Assembly: GCF_000718785.1 (NCBI RefSeq) | Contig: NZ_JOCA01000002.1 | Coordinates: forward strand, 434,001-498,000 | Length of the DNA: 64,000 nt | From: Streptomyces sp. NRRL WC-3626 | GTDB lineage: Bacteria > Actinomycetota > Actinomycetes > Streptomycetales > Streptomycetaceae | Reading direction: 5' to 3' | In this document: one piece after another, positions 1 through 9,017 of the stretch | How the letters are laid out: the number at the start of each line of letters is the position of its first letter | How positions within the stretch are numbered: the first letter of the stretch is position 1 | Program-made: the position numbers and the translations under genes | Notes under the pieces: generated by a model | What the model saw: the letters and a program-made list of their open reading frames with translations, nothing else | What the model was told of the DNA's origin: nothing | Databases searched by the model: none

Positions 1-632
1 ACGGTCTGATGGAGCGAGTCCACGGCCTCGCGGAGGAAGCCGAGCACCTCGAGACCCGCGCGGGAGTCGAGGTTGCCGGTCGGCTCGTCGGCGAAGATCA
101 GCTCGGGCCGCGAGGCGAGCGCCCGCGCACAGGCCACCCGCTGCTGCTGTCCGCCTGACAGTTGCGCGGGGCGGTGCTTGAGGCGGTCCCGCAGGCCGAG
201 CGTGTCGATGACCTGGTCCAGCCACTTCTCGTCCGGCTTGTGGCCCGCGATGTCCATGGGCAGGGTGATGTTCTCCCGCGCGTTCAGCGTCGGGATGAGA
301 TTGAAGGACTGGAACATGAACCCGATACGGTCCCGCCGCAGCCGGGTCAGCTCACGGTCCCTCAGCCCGGTTATCTCGGTGTCTCCCAGCCACACCTGTC
401 CGGCGGAAACGGTGTCGAGTCCCGCCAGGCAGTGCATGAGCGTGGATTTCCCGGACCCCGACGGGCCCATCACCGCGGTGAACCGGCCGCGCGCGATGTC
501 CACGTCCACCGAGTCCAGGGCCAGCACGGTCGTCTCGCCCGAGCCGTACGCCTTGGTCAGACCGCGGGCGCGGGCCGCGATCCCGTCGGCCGACGCGAGG
601 CCGGGGGCGTGCTCCGCAGCAGGTGTGGACAA
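1..632 (-). CDS. ABC transporter ATP-binding protein (C-terminus cut by window edge)
   Basis: Probable ATPase of a MacB/LolD-like exporter that powers a permease in the membrane. The minus strand encodes a Walker A (GPSGSGKST, about residues 54-62), a Q-loop (FQSFNLIP), the signature LSGGQQQR and a Walker B (LIFADEP) followed by TGNLDS, in family order. The start is a TTG at 632, 6 nt after a strong GGAGGAGG; no in-frame ATG has such a site. The end lies beyond position 1, so the last few tens of residues and the expected FtsX-type permease are not visible. The substrate cannot be told from this fragment. A TTGTCCACA sequence overlaps the start codon. Confidence 0.93.
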   Translation of the reverse strand, partial: MSTPAAEHAPGLASADGIAARARGLTKAYGSGETTVLALDSVDVDIARGRFTAVMGPSGSGKSTLMHCLAGLDTVSAGQVWLGDTEITGLRDRELTRLRRDRIGFMFQSFNLIPTLNARENITLPMDIAGHKPDEKWLDQVIDTLGLRDRLKHRPAQLSGGQQQRVACARALASRPELIFADEPTGNLDSRAGLEVLGFLREAVDSLHQT

Positions 633-794
633 GGCCGCCTCCTCCGAATGGACGTCAGGTCGTGCTCGTCGCGCCGAGGGTAGTGTGATACGGCCCACAC
701 CCGGTATCCCCCGTGAGGGCAGGTCCGTCTCCACCTTCGGGCCCGGTCCCCGATGCCGGTGTAAGGGGCACGCGCTTCGGTTCGGTGGCCGCAC

Positions 795-824
795 TTGCCG
801 CTGCTAGCGTTCCGGCGCTAGCTT
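795..824 (+). promoter_or_regulatory. Promoter and palindromic operator of toxin-antitoxin pair
   Basis: A perfect inverted repeat GCTAGCG-TTCCGG-CGCTAGC (803-822) lies between a possible -35 TTGCCG (795-800) and -10 TAGCTT (819-824), 18 bp apart. The antitoxin ATG at 831 would be at the transcription start, giving a leaderless mRNA. Antitoxins of the ribbon-helix-helix class usually repress their own promoter, so this is the likely operator (inference). Confidence 0.55.
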
Positions 825-830
825 CGAGGC

Positions 831-1070
831 ATGGCGAAGACCCAGCTGAACGTGCGCGTCGACGAGGGCACCGCCCGCGCGGCGCGCGAACGTGCCCTCG
901 CGCGGGGGATGAGCGTGAACCGCTACATCGAGGAACTGGTCCGGCAGGACACCGGCGAGGCGGGCCGCGCGTTCGTCGAGGCCGCCGCCGACTTCATGAA
1001 GCAGTACGAGGGCGTCTTCGCCGATGAGTTCGGCAAGGACCGCGAAGGCACGCGCGAAGGTCGCCGCTGA
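831..1070 (+). CDS. Ribbon-helix-helix antitoxin
   Basis: A 79-residue protein. The N-terminus TQLNVRVDEGTARAARERA followed by GMSVNRYIEELV has the strand-helix-helix pattern of Arc/MetJ/ParD-type DNA-binding antitoxins. The C-terminal half is acidic and likely binds the partner toxin. The downstream gene overlaps it or starts within 5 nt of its stop, so the two are co-translated. It probably autorepresses through the palindrome at 803-822. The cognate toxin assignment rests on position and on the known pairing of such antitoxins with Fic-like toxin components in Streptomyces (family knowledge). Confidence 0.8.
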   Translation: MAKTQLNVRVDEGTARAARERALARGMSVNRYIEELVRQDTGEAGRAFVEAAADFMKQYEGVFADEFGKDREGTREGRR

Positions 1071-1449
1071 ACCGTTGAACGACCTGCGCATCGACCTCGC
1101 GTGGCTGCTCATGCTCGCCGAGCGGCAGACCCCCGGCGACCCCCAGGTCACCGACTGGGGCGCCCTCGTCGCCGCCGTCGCACGCCACGAGGCCGAGATC
1201 TTCGACGTCCCCGTCTACGACGGCCCGTACGCCCGCGCCGCCGCCCTGCTCCAGCTGCTGATCCACGTCCCCGCGCTGGAGCGCTCGAACGCCCTCTTCG
1301 CCTCCGCCGTCGCGTACGCCTATCTGGTCGCGAGCGGTCTGAAGGTCGTCACCTCGCCGGAACAGGTGCGCGACCTGGCCCGGCTGGTCAAGGACGGCGA
1401 GGCGACCGTGGACGACATAGCGGCCGAACTGCGCCGCTGGAGCGGGTGA
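1024..1449 (+). CDS. Fic/Doc-like toxin component
   Basis: Resembles proteins annotated in Streptomyces as the toxin component of a Fic-family toxin-antitoxin system. The first ATG (1024) lies inside the antitoxin gene. The conserved part begins at a TTG at 1075 (NDLRIDLAWLLMLAE), so the true product is probably 124 rather than 141 residues. A helix containing HVPALERSNALFASA occupies the place of the Fic active-site loop, but the canonical HxFx(D/E)GN(K/G)R is not intact: the His and Asn remain while the glycine-rich anion-binding part is absent. AMPylation or phosphorylation activity is therefore doubtful. The gene ends back to back with the convergent methyltransferase, the stops sharing TGATCA. 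Confidence 0.72.
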   Translation: MSSARTAKARAKVAAEPLNDLRIDLAWLLMLAERQTPGDPQVTDWGALVAAVARHEAEIFDVPVYDGPYARAAALLQLLIHVPALERSNALFASAVAYAYLVASGLKVVTSPEQVRDLARLVKDGEATVDDIAAELRRWSG

Positions 1450-2151
1450 TCAGCTCCCGCCGGCCGCCGCGTCGCCCCGCGGGCGCCACGCGGTGCCCAT
1501 GACGCAGAACGAGGTGGGCAGCGCCGGCCCCTTCTCCGGCATCAGCATCCGCCGGTAGGGGCCGAGCTCGAACCCCGCCTCCCGCAGCGCGCCGACCGGA
1601 TCGCGCGCCATGTGACAGCCACCGGCCAGCGGCGGCCACACCGTCCGGTCCAGCGCCCGCTGGGTCAGACGCATGACCCGTCCGCCGCCCCGGCCGTGCT
1701 CGAAGAACCGCACCTCGCCGCCCGGCCGCAGCACCCGCCGCAGCTCCGCGAGCGCCCGCGGCACGTCCCGGACACTGCACAGCACCAGCGAGAGCACCAC
1801 CGCGTCGAACGCCTCGCTCTTGACCGGCAGCGCCTCCGCCGCACCCGGCACCACGTCCACCGGCACCTGGGCGCGCAGGGCCGCCTCCACGGCCAGCGCG
1901 CGCAGCGCGCGCTCCGGCTCGATGGCGACGATCTCCGAGACGGTGCCCGGGTAGTGCGCGAAGTTCAGACCGTTGCCCGCGCCGATCTCGATCACCCGGC
2001 CGGACAGGCCGCCGAGCAGTCTGCGCCGTACCCCGGCCATCCCCGCGCGGGTCTCGGCGGCGACGCTGACCCGCGCGTAGGAGCGGGCGAACAGCGGATG
2101 GTGCACGGTGTCCCGCTCCACCTTGGTGGACCGGCCGGACCGCAACTGCAT
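1450..2151 (-). CDS. Class I SAM-dependent methyltransferase
   Basis: 233 residues with a Rossmann methyltransferase core: motif I VIEIGAGNGLNF, an acidic end of strand 2 (IVAIEPE), motif FDAVVLSLVLCSV and the post-motif LRRVLRPGGEVRFFEHGR, as in UbiE/Methyltransf_11 proteins of the small-molecule type. The ATG at 2151 is preceded by GGGGGAGG at good spacing, which decides the start. It is convergent with the toxin gene and transcribed alone; bioD ends 70 bp upstream on the same strand. The substrate is unknown. Confidence 0.88.
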   Translation of the reverse strand: MQLRSGRSTKVERDTVHHPLFARSYARVSVAAETRAGMAGVRRRLLGGLSGRVIEIGAGNGLNFAHYPGTVSEIVAIEPERALRALAVEAALRAQVPVDVVPGAAEALPVKSEAFDAVVLSLVLCSVRDVPRALAELRRVLRPGGEVRFFEHGRGGGRVMRLTQRALDRTVWPPLAGGCHMARDPVGALREAGFELGPYRRMLMPEKGPALPTSFCVMGTAWRPRGDAAAGGS

Positions 2152-2221
2152 GAGGACCTCCCCCGGAACGGGTCTACGGCGATTCTCCCCCGAAAGGCCG
2201 CTCCGCACCCCCCGCGTGCCG

Positions 2222-2938
2222 TCACGGGGCCTCGCGCGTCCGGAACGACTCCGCGTCCCAGCTCCCCTCGAGGCGGGGCGCGAGCCAGTGCGGGGCCGAA
2301 CCCCGGAATCGCGCGGGGGCCAGGGCGCCCGCCCCGGCCGGTACGGCGCCCAGCAGCGGTACACCGGTCACGTCCGGCAGGTCCAGCAGATTGCACCGCG
2401 AGGCCAGATCGGGCCCGTCCGGCCAGCTGCCGATCACCACACCCGCCGGATCCAGCCCCCGCCCGCGCAGTTCACGGACCGTCAGCTCCGTGACGTTCAG
2501 CGTGCCGAGCCCCGCCGACGCCACCACCAGCACCGGCGCGGCCAGCAGTGCCGCCGCGTCCGCCAGCGTCCCGCCGGCCGCGTCGAACCGTACGAGCAGC
2601 CCGCCCGCGCCCTCCACCAGCACCAGATCGTGCTCGGTGGCCAGCTTGGCGGCCCGCTCCGCCACCTCGTGCGGACGCACGGGCGCCCGTCCGGCCCGGC
2701 GGGCCGCCGTGGACGGCGCCAGCGGCTCCGGGTAGCGGGCGAGTTCGTCCGTCGTCACCGCGCCGGCCAGCCGCGCGACCTCCGCGGCGTCCCCGGGCTC
2801 CTCCGGCCGTACACCCGTCTGCGCCGCCTTGAGCACGGCCACCGAACGGCCCGCCGCGAGCGCCGTCGCGGCGAGGGCGGCCGTCACCACCGTCTTGCCG
2901 ACCTCGGTGCCCGTGCCCGTGATCACCATCACCGGCAT
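2222..2938 (-). CDS. bioD: Dethiobiotin synthetase
   Basis: ATP-dependent closure of the ureido ring of 7,8-diaminopelargonate with CO2 to give dethiobiotin, the third step of biotin ring assembly. 238 residues. The N-terminus has the P-loop GTGTEVGKT, followed by KAAQTG and VEGAGGLLV, all hallmarks of BioD. The ATG at 2938 begins 1 nt after the bioA stop and has a GGAGG inside the bioA end, so translation is coupled. It is the last gene of bioB-bioA-bioD. Confidence 0.96.
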   Translation of the reverse strand: MPVMVITGTGTEVGKTVVTAALAATALAAGRSVAVLKAAQTGVRPEEPGDAAEVARLAGAVTTDELARYPEPLAPSTAARRAGRAPVRPHEVAERAAKLATEHDLVLVEGAGGLLVRFDAAGGTLADAAALLAAPVLVVASAGLGTLNVTELTVRELRGRGLDPAGVVIGSWPDGPDLASRCNLLDLPDVTGVPLLGAVPAGAGALAPARFRGSAPHWLAPRLEGSWDAESFRTREAP

Positions 2939-2939
2939 G

Positions 2940-4220
2940 TCAGCCCTCCTTCGCCGCCGCGCGCACCGCGCGGGCGATCCTCGCCAGATCCGCGTCATCG
3001 GTGACGTACGGCGGCATGGTGTAGATCAGATCGCGGAACGGCCGCAGCCACACGCCCTCGCGCACGGCCGCCTCCGTGGCCGCCCGCATGTCGACGGCGT
3101 GATCGAGCTGGACCACCCCGATGGCGCCCAGCACCCTTACGTCCCGCACCCCGGGCAGTCCGGCCGCCGGGGCGAGGCCCTCCCGCAGGCCCGCCTCGAT
3201 CCGCCCCACCTCCGCGCGCCAGTCCTGGCCGAGCAGCAGTTCGACGGAGGCGCAGGCCACGGCCGCCGCCAGCGGATTGCCCATGAACGTCGGCCCGTGC
3301 GCCAGCACCGGCACCTCCCCGCGCGAGATGCCCTCGGCCACCCGAGCGGTGCACAGCGTCGCCGCCATCGTCAGATAGCCGCCGGTCAGCGCCTTGCCCA
3401 CGCACATCACATCCGGCGTCACCGCCGCGTGCTCCGCCGCGAACAGTGCGCCCGTGCGCCCGAACCCGGTCGCGATCTCGTCGAACACCAGCAGCACGCC
3501 GTGCGCGTCGCACGCCTCGCGCAGCACCCGCAGATACGCGGGGGAGTGGAACCGCATCCCGCCCGCGCCCTGCACCACCGGCTCCACGATCACCGCGGCC
3601 AGTTCACCGGCGTGCCGCTCGATCACCGACCGCAGATGCCCGGCGTACGCCTCCTCGTACCCGGCCGGGGGAGCGTCCGCGAACACCTGGCGCGGCAGAG
3701 CCCCGGACCACAGCTCGTGCATGCCGCCCTCGGGGTCGCACACCGACATCGGCTGCCAGGTGTCCCCGTGGTAGCCGCCCCGCCAGGTCAGCAGCCGCCG
3801 CTTCTCCGGCCGGCCCAGCGAACGCCAGTACTGCAGACACATCTTGACGGCGACCTCGACCGACACCGACCCGGAGTCGGCGAGGAACACATGCTCGAGC
3901 CCCTCCGGAGACATGTCGACCAGGAGCTTCGCCAGCCGTACCGCGGGCTCGTGGGTGAGCCCGCCGAACATCACATGGCTCATCCGCCCCAGCTGCCCGC
4001 GCGCGGCCTCGTTGAGCACCGGGTGGTTGTAGCCGTGGATCGCCGACCACCAGGACGACATCCCGTCGACCAGCTCGCCCGAGCCGTCCGCGAGCCTCAG
4101 CCGCACCCCGCTCGCCGACTCCACGACGAGCGGTTCCTGACGGCCCGGCATGGGCCCGTACGGATGCCAGACATGCCGCCGGTCGAGCTCCAGCAGCTCG
4201 GCGACGGACCGCTCAGGCAT
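2940..4220 (-). CDS. bioA: Adenosylmethionine-8-amino-7-oxononanoate aminotransferase
   Basis: PLP enzyme that aminates 8-amino-7-oxononanoate to 7,8-diaminopelargonate using S-adenosylmethionine as amino donor. 426 residues, usual for BioA. Visible features are the N-terminal [11 protein letters not shown] typical of Bio[14 protein letters not shown], the PLP-site [13 protein letters not shown] and the lysine motif [11 protein letters not shown]. The start ATG overlaps the bioB stop (ATGCCTGA, 8 nt), and bioD follows at 1 nt, so the three genes form one tightly coupled unit. Confidence 0.96.
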   Translation of the reverse strand: MPERSVAELLELDRRHVWHPYGPMPGRQEPLVVESASGVRLRLADGSGELVDGMSSWWSAIHGYNHPVLNEAARGQLGRMSHVMFGGLTHEPAVRLAKLLVDMSPEGLEHVFLADSGSVSVEVAVKMCLQYWRSLGRPEKRRLLTWRGGYHGDTWQPMSVCDPEGGMHELWSGALPRQVFADAPPAGYEEAYAGHLRSVIERHAGELAAVIVEPVVQGAGGMRFHSPAYLRVLREACDAHGVLLVFDEIATGFGRTGALFAAEHAAVTPDVMCVGKALTGGYLTMAATLCTARVAEGISRGEVPVLAHGPTFMGNPLAAAVACASVELLLGQDWRAEVGRIEAGLREGLAPAAGLPGVRDVRVLGAIGVVQLDHAVDMRAATEAAVREGVWLRPFRDLIYTMPPYVTDDADLARIARAVRAAAKEG

Positions 4221-5364
4221 TGGGCGCGAGATCCGTTCCGGCGCCCCGGCGGCGGACGGCGACCAGGTCCGTACGAGGCTCCTCGGGCGCACTCGCGCTG
4301 GAGTCGGTGACAGCCGGACCGCATGCCCCGCCGCCCTCGTGGGAACCGCAGCCGCCCCCCGCGCGGTGCTCGGGCAGTGTCACCTCGCCGGCCCCCTCCA
4401 CCTCGAACCCGGCGTCCGCGATCATCTCCAGGTCCGCCTTGCCGGCCTGGCCCTCGCTGGTGAGGTAGTCACCGAGGAAGATCGAGTTGGCCAGGTGCAG
4501 CGCGAGCGGCTGCATCGTGCGCAGGTGCACCTCACGGCCGCCGGCGATCCGCACCTCGACGTCCGGGCAGACGAACCGCGTCATCGCCAGGATGCGCAGA
4601 CACCGCTGCGGGGTGAGGTTCCACTCCTTGGCGAGCGGCGTCCCCTCGAACGGGATCAGGAAGTTCACCGGCACCGAGTCCGGGTCCAGCCCGCGCAGCG
4701 CGAAGACCACGTCGACCAGGTCCTCGTCGCTCTCGCCCATACCGGCGATCAGCCCCGAACAGGCCGACAGACCGGCGGCGTGCGCCTTGCGCACCGTGTC
4801 CACCCGGTCGGCGTACGTGTGCGTGGTGGTGATGTCCCCGTACGTCGACTCGGACGTGTTGAGGTTGTGGTTGTAGGCGTCCGCGCCCGCCTCGCGCAGC
4901 CGCTCCGCCTGGCCGTCGGAGAGCAGCCCCAGACAGGCGCACACCTCGACGTCCTCGTTCTGGTCCTTGATGGCCCTGATGGTGTCCGAGACCCGGTCCA
5001 CGTCACGGTCGGTCGGCCCCCGGCCGCTGGCCACCAGGCACACCCGCTTGGCGCCGCCCGCGAGACCGGCGGCGGCCGCCTGCGAGGCCTGGTCCGGCTT
5101 GAGCCAGGTGTACTTGAGGATGTCCGCCTTGGAGCCGAGCCGCTGGGAACAGTAGGAGCAGTCCTCCGGGCACAGACCGGACTTGAGGTTGACGAGATAG
5201 TTGAGTTTCACCCGCCGGCCGAACCAGTGCCTGCGCACCTTCCCGGCAGCGGCCACCACATCGAGCAGATCGTCGTCGGACGTCGCGAGGACGGCCAGTG
5301 CTTCCGCGCGGGTCGGCGTCTCGCGCCGAAGCCCCTTGTCCACCAGCGTGTTCAGCAGGTCCAT
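4213..5364 (-). CDS. bioB: Biotin synthase
   Basis: Radical SAM enzyme that inserts sulfur into dethiobiotin to make biotin. 383 residues. The cluster-binding CPEDCSYC gives Cys65, Cys69 and Cys72 for the SAM-binding [4Fe-4S] centre. [21 protein letters not shown] and RIAGGRE match BioB. The C-terminal tail is longer than in E. coli and carries a Gly/His/Cys-rich stretch ([14 protein letters not shown]) seen in actinobacterial BioB. It heads bioB-bioA-bioD and is divergent from bioF across 147 bp with a candidate operator. Confidence 0.97.
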   Translation of the reverse strand: MDLLNTLVDKGLRRETPTRAEALAVLATSDDDLLDVVAAAGKVRRHWFGRRVKLNYLVNLKSGLCPEDCSYCSQRLGSKADILKYTWLKPDQASQAAAAGLAGGAKRVCLVASGRGPTDRDVDRVSDTIRAIKDQNEDVEVCACLGLLSDGQAERLREAGADAYNHNLNTSESTYGDITTTHTYADRVDTVRKAHAAGLSACSGLIAGMGESDEDLVDVVFALRGLDPDSVPVNFLIPFEGTPLAKEWNLTPQRCLRILAMTRFVCPDVEVRIAGGREVHLRTMQPLALHLANSIFLGDYLTSEGQAGKADLEMIADAGFEVEGAGEVTLPEHRAGGGCGSHEGGGACGPAVTDSSASAPEEPRTDLVAVRRRGAGTDLAPNA

Positions 5365-5432
5365 GGGAGCCGATCCTGTCCTACCCGGGCCGCCCGGGCC
5401 AAGGAGAGTTCGTACAACAGAGGCCATTCGAG

Positions 5433-5450
5433 GTGTGGGTATTGCCACAC
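5433..5450. promoter_or_regulatory. Inverted repeat in bioF-bioB intergenic region
   Basis: Perfect inverted repeat GTGTGG-N6-CCACAC centred between the divergent bioB (start 5364) and bioF (start 5512). It is the only clear dyad in this 147-bp region and could bind a biotin-responsive regulator. It does not resemble the GTTCAC-type BioQ site of mycobacteria and corynebacteria. The role is inferred from position only. Confidence 0.4.
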
Positions 5451-5511
5451 AGTGGTCCGTCCGGGCTGCCGCTAGTGTCTGTGGACTGCCTACAAAATCC
5501 CCGGAGGACCC

Positions 5512-6639
5512 ATGGCGTTCGGCTGGATCGACGAACAGGCGGAACTGCGCCGCCGGGCCGGACTCGTACGCACCCTGCGCCCCCGGGCCGCCGGCACACC
5601 GCCGCTCGATCTGGCGAGCAACGACTATCTGGGCCTGGCCCGGCATCCGGAGGTCACCGAGGGCGCGGCCCGGGCGGCGCGGACCTGGGGCGGCGGCTCG
5701 ACCGGCTCCCGGCTCGTCACCGGCACCACCGAGCTGCACACCGAGCTGGAGCGCGAACTGGCCGGGTTCTGCGGCTTCGAGGCGGCCCTCGTCCTCTCCT
5801 CCGGCTACGCCGCCAACCTCGCCGCCGTCACCGCGCTGGCCCCGCACGGCACCAGGATCGTCTCCGACGCGGGCAACCACGCCTCGCTGATCGACGGCTG
5901 CCGGCTGGCCCGCGGCACGGCCCATGTGGCGGCGCACGCCGACCCCGACGCCGTACGCAAGGCGCTGGACGGGCACGACGGACCCGCGGTCGCGGTGTCC
6001 GACACGGTGTTCTCGGTGGACGGCGACGCCGCCCCGCTCGCCGCACTCGCCGAGGTGTGCCGGGAGTACGGCGCGGGACTGGTGCTCGACGACGCGCACG
6101 GTCTGGGCGTGCTCGGCGACGGCGGGCGCGGAGCCCCGTACGCGGCCGGACTCGCGGGCGCCGACGACGTCGTCGTGACGGTGACCCTGTCGAAGTCGCT
6201 CGGCAGCCAGGGCGGAGCGGTGCTCGGCCCGGCCCGGGTGATCGAACACCTGGTCAACACGGCCCGTACGTTCATCTTCGACACGGGACTCGCCCCCGCC
6301 GCCGTCGGCGCGGCGCTGGCGGCACTGCGGCTGCTGCGCCGGGAACCCGGGCGCGCGGCGCGGGCGGGCGAGGTGGCGCGGGAGCTGCACTCCCGGCTGA
6401 CGGCCGCGGGTCTGGAGGCGGTACGTCCCAACGCCGCGGTCGTCTCCGTGCGGGCTCCCTCCCCGGAGCAGGCCGTGCGATGGGCGGCCGACTGCCGGGC
6501 GGCCGGTCTGTCCGTGGGCTGCTTCCGTCCTCCTTCCGTGCCCGACGGCGTCTCACGGCTCAGACTGACCGCCCGCGCGGACCTGTCCGGGGCGGAGATC
6601 GAACGCGCTGTACAGGTGATCGGCGAGACGCGGCCATGA
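5512..6639 (+). CDS. bioF: 8-amino-7-oxononanoate synthase
   Basis: PLP-dependent decarboxylative condensation of pimeloyl-ACP/CoA with alanine, the first step of the biotin ring pathway. 375 residues. Family features are [50 protein letters not shown] and the PLP lysine in [11 protein letters not shown]. The ATG follows CCCCGGAGGACCC. It is divergent from the other bio genes, so the cluster contains all four ring-assembly enzymes. bioC/bioH-type pimelate genes are not in the window. Confidence 0.96.
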   Translation: MAFGWIDEQAELRRRAGLVRTLRPRAAGTPPLDLASNDYLGLARHPEVTEGAARAARTWGGGSTGSRLVTGTTELHTELERELAGFCGFEAALVLSSGYAANLAAVTALAPHGTRIVSDAGNHASLIDGCRLARGTAHVAAHADPDAVRKALDGHDGPAVAVSDTVFSVDGDAAPLAALAEVCREYGAGLVLDDAHGLGVLGDGGRGAPYAAGLAGADDVVVTVTLSKSLGSQGGAVLGPARVIEHLVNTARTFIFDTGLAPAAVGAALAALRLLRREPGRAARAGEVARELHSRLTAAGLEAVRPNAAVVSVRAPSPEQAVRWAADCRAAGLSVGCFRPPSVPDGVSRLRLTARADLSGAEIERAVQVIGETRP

Positions 6640-6704
6640 GTCGGCGGGGCACGGCCGTGCGTCGTCCGATGCCGGATCGGTCGGGTGGGTGACCCGGGCT
6701 TGCC

Positions 6705-6929
6705 TCAGCGGACCGCGGTCAGGAACCGCGCCCAACAGTGGGGCGGGACGATCAGCGCGGGACCGTCCGGGGCCTTGGAGTCGCGCACGGCGAGCAGTCC
6801 GGCCAGGGCTCCGGTGGCCGGCCGGGCCGTCTCGACGCAGTTGTTCGCACCTGTGCTGTAGCTGCTGCGCAGCCATGTCACATCACGCAGTGCGAGGCTG
6901 GAAGGGATGGTCCGAGGGGGTGCGGTCAT
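6705..6929 (-). CDS. DUF397 domain protein
   Basis: 74 residues with the diagnostic core WLRSSYSTGANNCVE and the ending VRDSKAPDGPALIVPP, which define DUF397. In Streptomyces such proteins sit next to an XRE/DUF5753 regulator and often an anti-sigma-like ATPase, and members such as those beside whiJ affect development (family knowledge). Here the XRE gene ends 9 nt upstream, so the two are one operon. No DNA-binding motif is visible; it probably modulates the regulator. Confidence 0.92.
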   Translation of the reverse strand: MTAPPRTIPSSLALRDVTWLRSSYSTGANNCVETARPATGALAGLLAVRDSKAPDGPALIVPPHCWARFLTAVR

Positions 6930-6938
6930 CGTGCCTCC

Positions 6939-7799
6939 TTACGCGCCGGCGGCCGCGCCGGCGATGAAATCCAACGAGTCCTCGGGTGAAAGGGCGTGGA
7001 CCGAAAGGGCGTCGAAGGCCTCCGAGAAGGCCCGGAGGTCTTCTTTCCGCTCCAGATGGAGGCTACTCGTCAAGTGGTCGAGAACAACCACGTCCAGATC
7101 AGAAGTGCGCGAAAACGAAAAGATTACGAAAGGACCGGTCACGCCGATGTGTGCGCCCGCCGTGAACGGCAGTACCTGCAGCCGTACTTGGGGGAGCCGG
7201 GCCGCCTCGACCAGCCGTTCCAGCTGACGGGCCATCACTCCGGGCCCTCCGACCTCCCGGCGCAGCACCGCTTCGTCGAGGACCGCGCTCAGCTCGAGCG
7301 GCGGTGACGCCCGCAGTACGTCCTGCCGGGCCAGCCGTACCTCCACCAGCGTGTCCAGCCGCTCCTCCGACGCGTCCTCCAGGGCCGCCTCGGTCACCGC
7401 ACGCGCGTACTCCGGTGTCTGCAGCAGACCGGGGATCACCGTGGTCTCCAGGGTGCGCATCGCGCTCGCCTGCGACTCCAGGCTGATGAAGTCCCGGTAG
7501 GTCGGCGGCAGTACACCGCGATAGGCGTGCCACCAGTGGTGCCGTCCGGCCTCGTCACCGGACCCCGACAGCACCAGCAGCAACTCCCGCAACTGCCGGT
7601 CGGTCACACCGTAGACGTCGAGCAGCAGGCGCACATCGGCCGGTTTCACCCCGCTCGTGCCCGTCTCGATCCGGCTCACCTTCGACTGGTGCCAGCCCGC
7701 GAGGCGCGCCGCCTCACCACTGGTGAGTCCGGCCGAGGTGCGCAGGGCACGCAATTCGGCGCCCAGTTTCCGGCGGCGCACCGCGGGACCGTGCTGCAT
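6939..7799 (-). CDS. XRE helix-turn-helix regulator with DUF5753
   Basis: 286 residues. An N-terminal HTH (LRALRTSAGLTSGEAARLAG, then QSKVSRIETG) is followed by the DUF5753 ligand-like domain (TTVIPGLLQTPEYARAV, LDEAVLRREVGG, LQVLPF). It is a WhiJ-like regulator that normally acts with the DUF397 protein encoded 9 nt downstream. The segment at 7105-7135 is unusually AT-rich for this genome and uses TTT codons (VIFSFS). It is divergent from an anti-sigma-type ATPase gene, completing the three-gene arrangement common in the genus. Confidence 0.92.
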   Translation of the reverse strand: MQHGPAVRRRKLGAELRALRTSAGLTSGEAARLAGWHQSKVSRIETGTSGVKPADVRLLLDVYGVTDRQLRELLLVLSGSGDEAGRHHWWHAYRGVLPPTYRDFISLESQASAMRTLETTVIPGLLQTPEYARAVTEAALEDASEERLDTLVEVRLARQDVLRASPPLELSAVLDEAVLRREVGGPGVMARQLERLVEAARLPQVRLQVLPFTAGAHIGVTGPFVIFSFSRTSDLDVVVLDHLTSSLHLERKEDLRAFSEAFDALSVHALSPEDSLDFIAGAAAGA

Positions 7800-8011
7800 G
7801 CGCTTCTCCTTACTCCTTCCGGGCCGCCCGGATACGGTCTCCCGTCGCAGAGTTCACCGCTTTGAGCGACAGATATATGCATATCCTGGTGGATCGCCGC
7901 CCTACGCCGTGCGGTGATGGCAGTCTGGCGACGAAGCACCAGTGCGGGACCGTACTCGAACCATCCGCTCCGTGCCGGACTGCGGTCCCGGGGGAAAGGG
8001 ACGACGTCGCC

Positions 8012-8476
8012 ATGGCAGACCATCTGGAAGCATCCGTCACTCTGCCGAGCGAGCCCGCCTCGGTCGCGGCCGCCCGTGCCCATGCGGTGGGCGCGCTGGA
8101 GGAATGGGGGATGCCGGCGGACGCGGAACTGTGCGACACGGTCCGGCTGATCGTCTCCGAGCTCGCCACCAACGCGGTGCAGCACACGCTCGGGCAGTCG
8201 CCCACGTTCACCGTGGACGTCGTCCTGGTCCGTGACGAGCGGGTGCACATCGGGGTCACGGACAGCCATCCGCGGTTCCCCAAGCGGCTGCCCGCGGCGG
8301 TCCAGCAGGACAACGGCCGCGGGCTGGTCATCATCCGCTGGCTGACCGTCGAATGCGGCGGCCGGCTCAGGGTCCGCCCCACGCGCGAGGGCGGCAAGAC
8401 CGTCTCGGTCGACCTCCCGTGGACCGTGCCGACGGCCGCCGAAGCGGTCATGGCGGCGGTGCGGCGGAAGCGATAA
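8012..8476 (+). CDS. Anti-sigma regulatory factor-type ATP-binding protein
   Basis: 154 residues of the HATPase_c_2 (RsbW/SpoIIAB-like) fold. The N box VSELATNAVQHT, the G1-like HIGVTDSH and the G2 DNGRGLVII are all present; no phosphatase or sensor domain is attached. The ATG at 8012 is preceded by GGGGGAAAGGGA and gives a family-length protein; an upstream in-frame ATG at 7862 would add 50 non-conserved residues. It is divergent from the XRE-DUF397 pair and probably controls a sigma factor or partners that pair. Confidence 0.88.
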   Translation: MADHLEASVTLPSEPASVAAARAHAVGALEEWGMPADAELCDTVRLIVSELATNAVQHTLGQSPTFTVDVVLVRDERVHIGVTDSHPRFPKRLPAAVQQDNGRGLVIIRWLTVECGGRLRVRPTREGGKTVSVDLPWTVPTAAEAVMAAVRRKR

Positions 8477-8488
8477 GCCTCACCGGAC

Positions 8489-8521
8489 GGGGCGGCGGCA
8501 CGGCCGGGGCGCCGCCGCCCC
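8489..8521. terminator. Bidirectional hairpin terminator
   Basis: An 11-bp perfect stem (GGGGCGGCGGC / GCCGCCGCCCC) with an 11-nt loop fills the gap between the convergent anti-sigma-type ATPase and NlpC/P60 genes. There is no clear U-tract, as is usual in Streptomyces. Confidence 0.6.
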
Positions 8522-8526
8522 CGCGG

Positions 8527-9000
8527 TCACCGCACCCGGCCGTACGAGACGCTGCGGGTCCAGATCTTCTGCAGCCGCACCACGTCCCCGGTCTTCGGCG
8601 CGTGCCAGATCTTGCCCTTACCCGCGTAGATGCCCACGTGGTAGACGTAACCGCCGGAATGGAAGAACACCAGGTCTCCCGCCTTGCGGCTGCCGGCGGA
8701 GATGTGACGCGTGGTGTTGTACTGCTGCGCGGCGGTGCGCGGCAGCTTCTTGCCGGCCTTCTTGAACGAGTACAGCGTCAGGCCGGAGCAGTCGAACCTG
8801 TGCGGCCCTATGGCGCCCCACTGGTAGGGCGATCCCTTCTTGGAGGCGGCGATGCGCAGCGCCTTGGTGGCCGTGGTCGCGGCCGCCGCCTCCGAGGCGG
8901 CTCCGGGGACGGCGATGGTGGCACCCACGGCGGCCAGGGTGAGGGCCGAGGCCGTGCCGGCCCGGGCCATGAGAGACGGGACACGATTGAGCGCAGTCAT
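8527..9000 (-). CDS. Secreted NlpC/P60 cell-wall hydrolase
   Basis: 157 residues: a signal peptide (about the first 40 residues, ending near ASEAAAA) followed by a compact NlpC/P60 domain. The catalytic Cys lies in FDCSGLT, the His in YHVGIYAG, and HAPKTGD supplies the last polar position. It probably cleaves peptide stems of peptidoglycan during growth or sporulation. The ATG at 9000 follows GAAGGG. The 5' region carries a likely ydaO-type cyclic-di-AMP riboswitch, the known control of several Streptomyces wall hydrolases. Confidence 0.93.
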   Translation of the reverse strand: MTALNRVPSLMARAGTASALTLAAVGATIAVPGAASEAAAATTATKALRIAASKKGSPYQWGAIGPHRFDCSGLTLYSFKKAGKKLPRTAAQQYNTTRHISAGSRKAGDLVFFHSGGYVYHVGIYAGKGKIWHAPKTGDVVRLQKIWTRSVSYGRVR

Positions 9001-9017
9001 GCGCAACCCTTCGTCAG

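Noticed and set aside
1447..1452. Shared TGATCA at convergent stops here and at 15762-15767
   Set aside because: Follows simply from adjacent TGA stops on both strands; no signal beyond coincidence.
7862..8011. N-terminal extension of the anti-sigma-type ATPase from an upstream ATG
   Set aside because: The extension is not conserved and overlaps the promoter; the ATG at 8012 has a good ribosome site.
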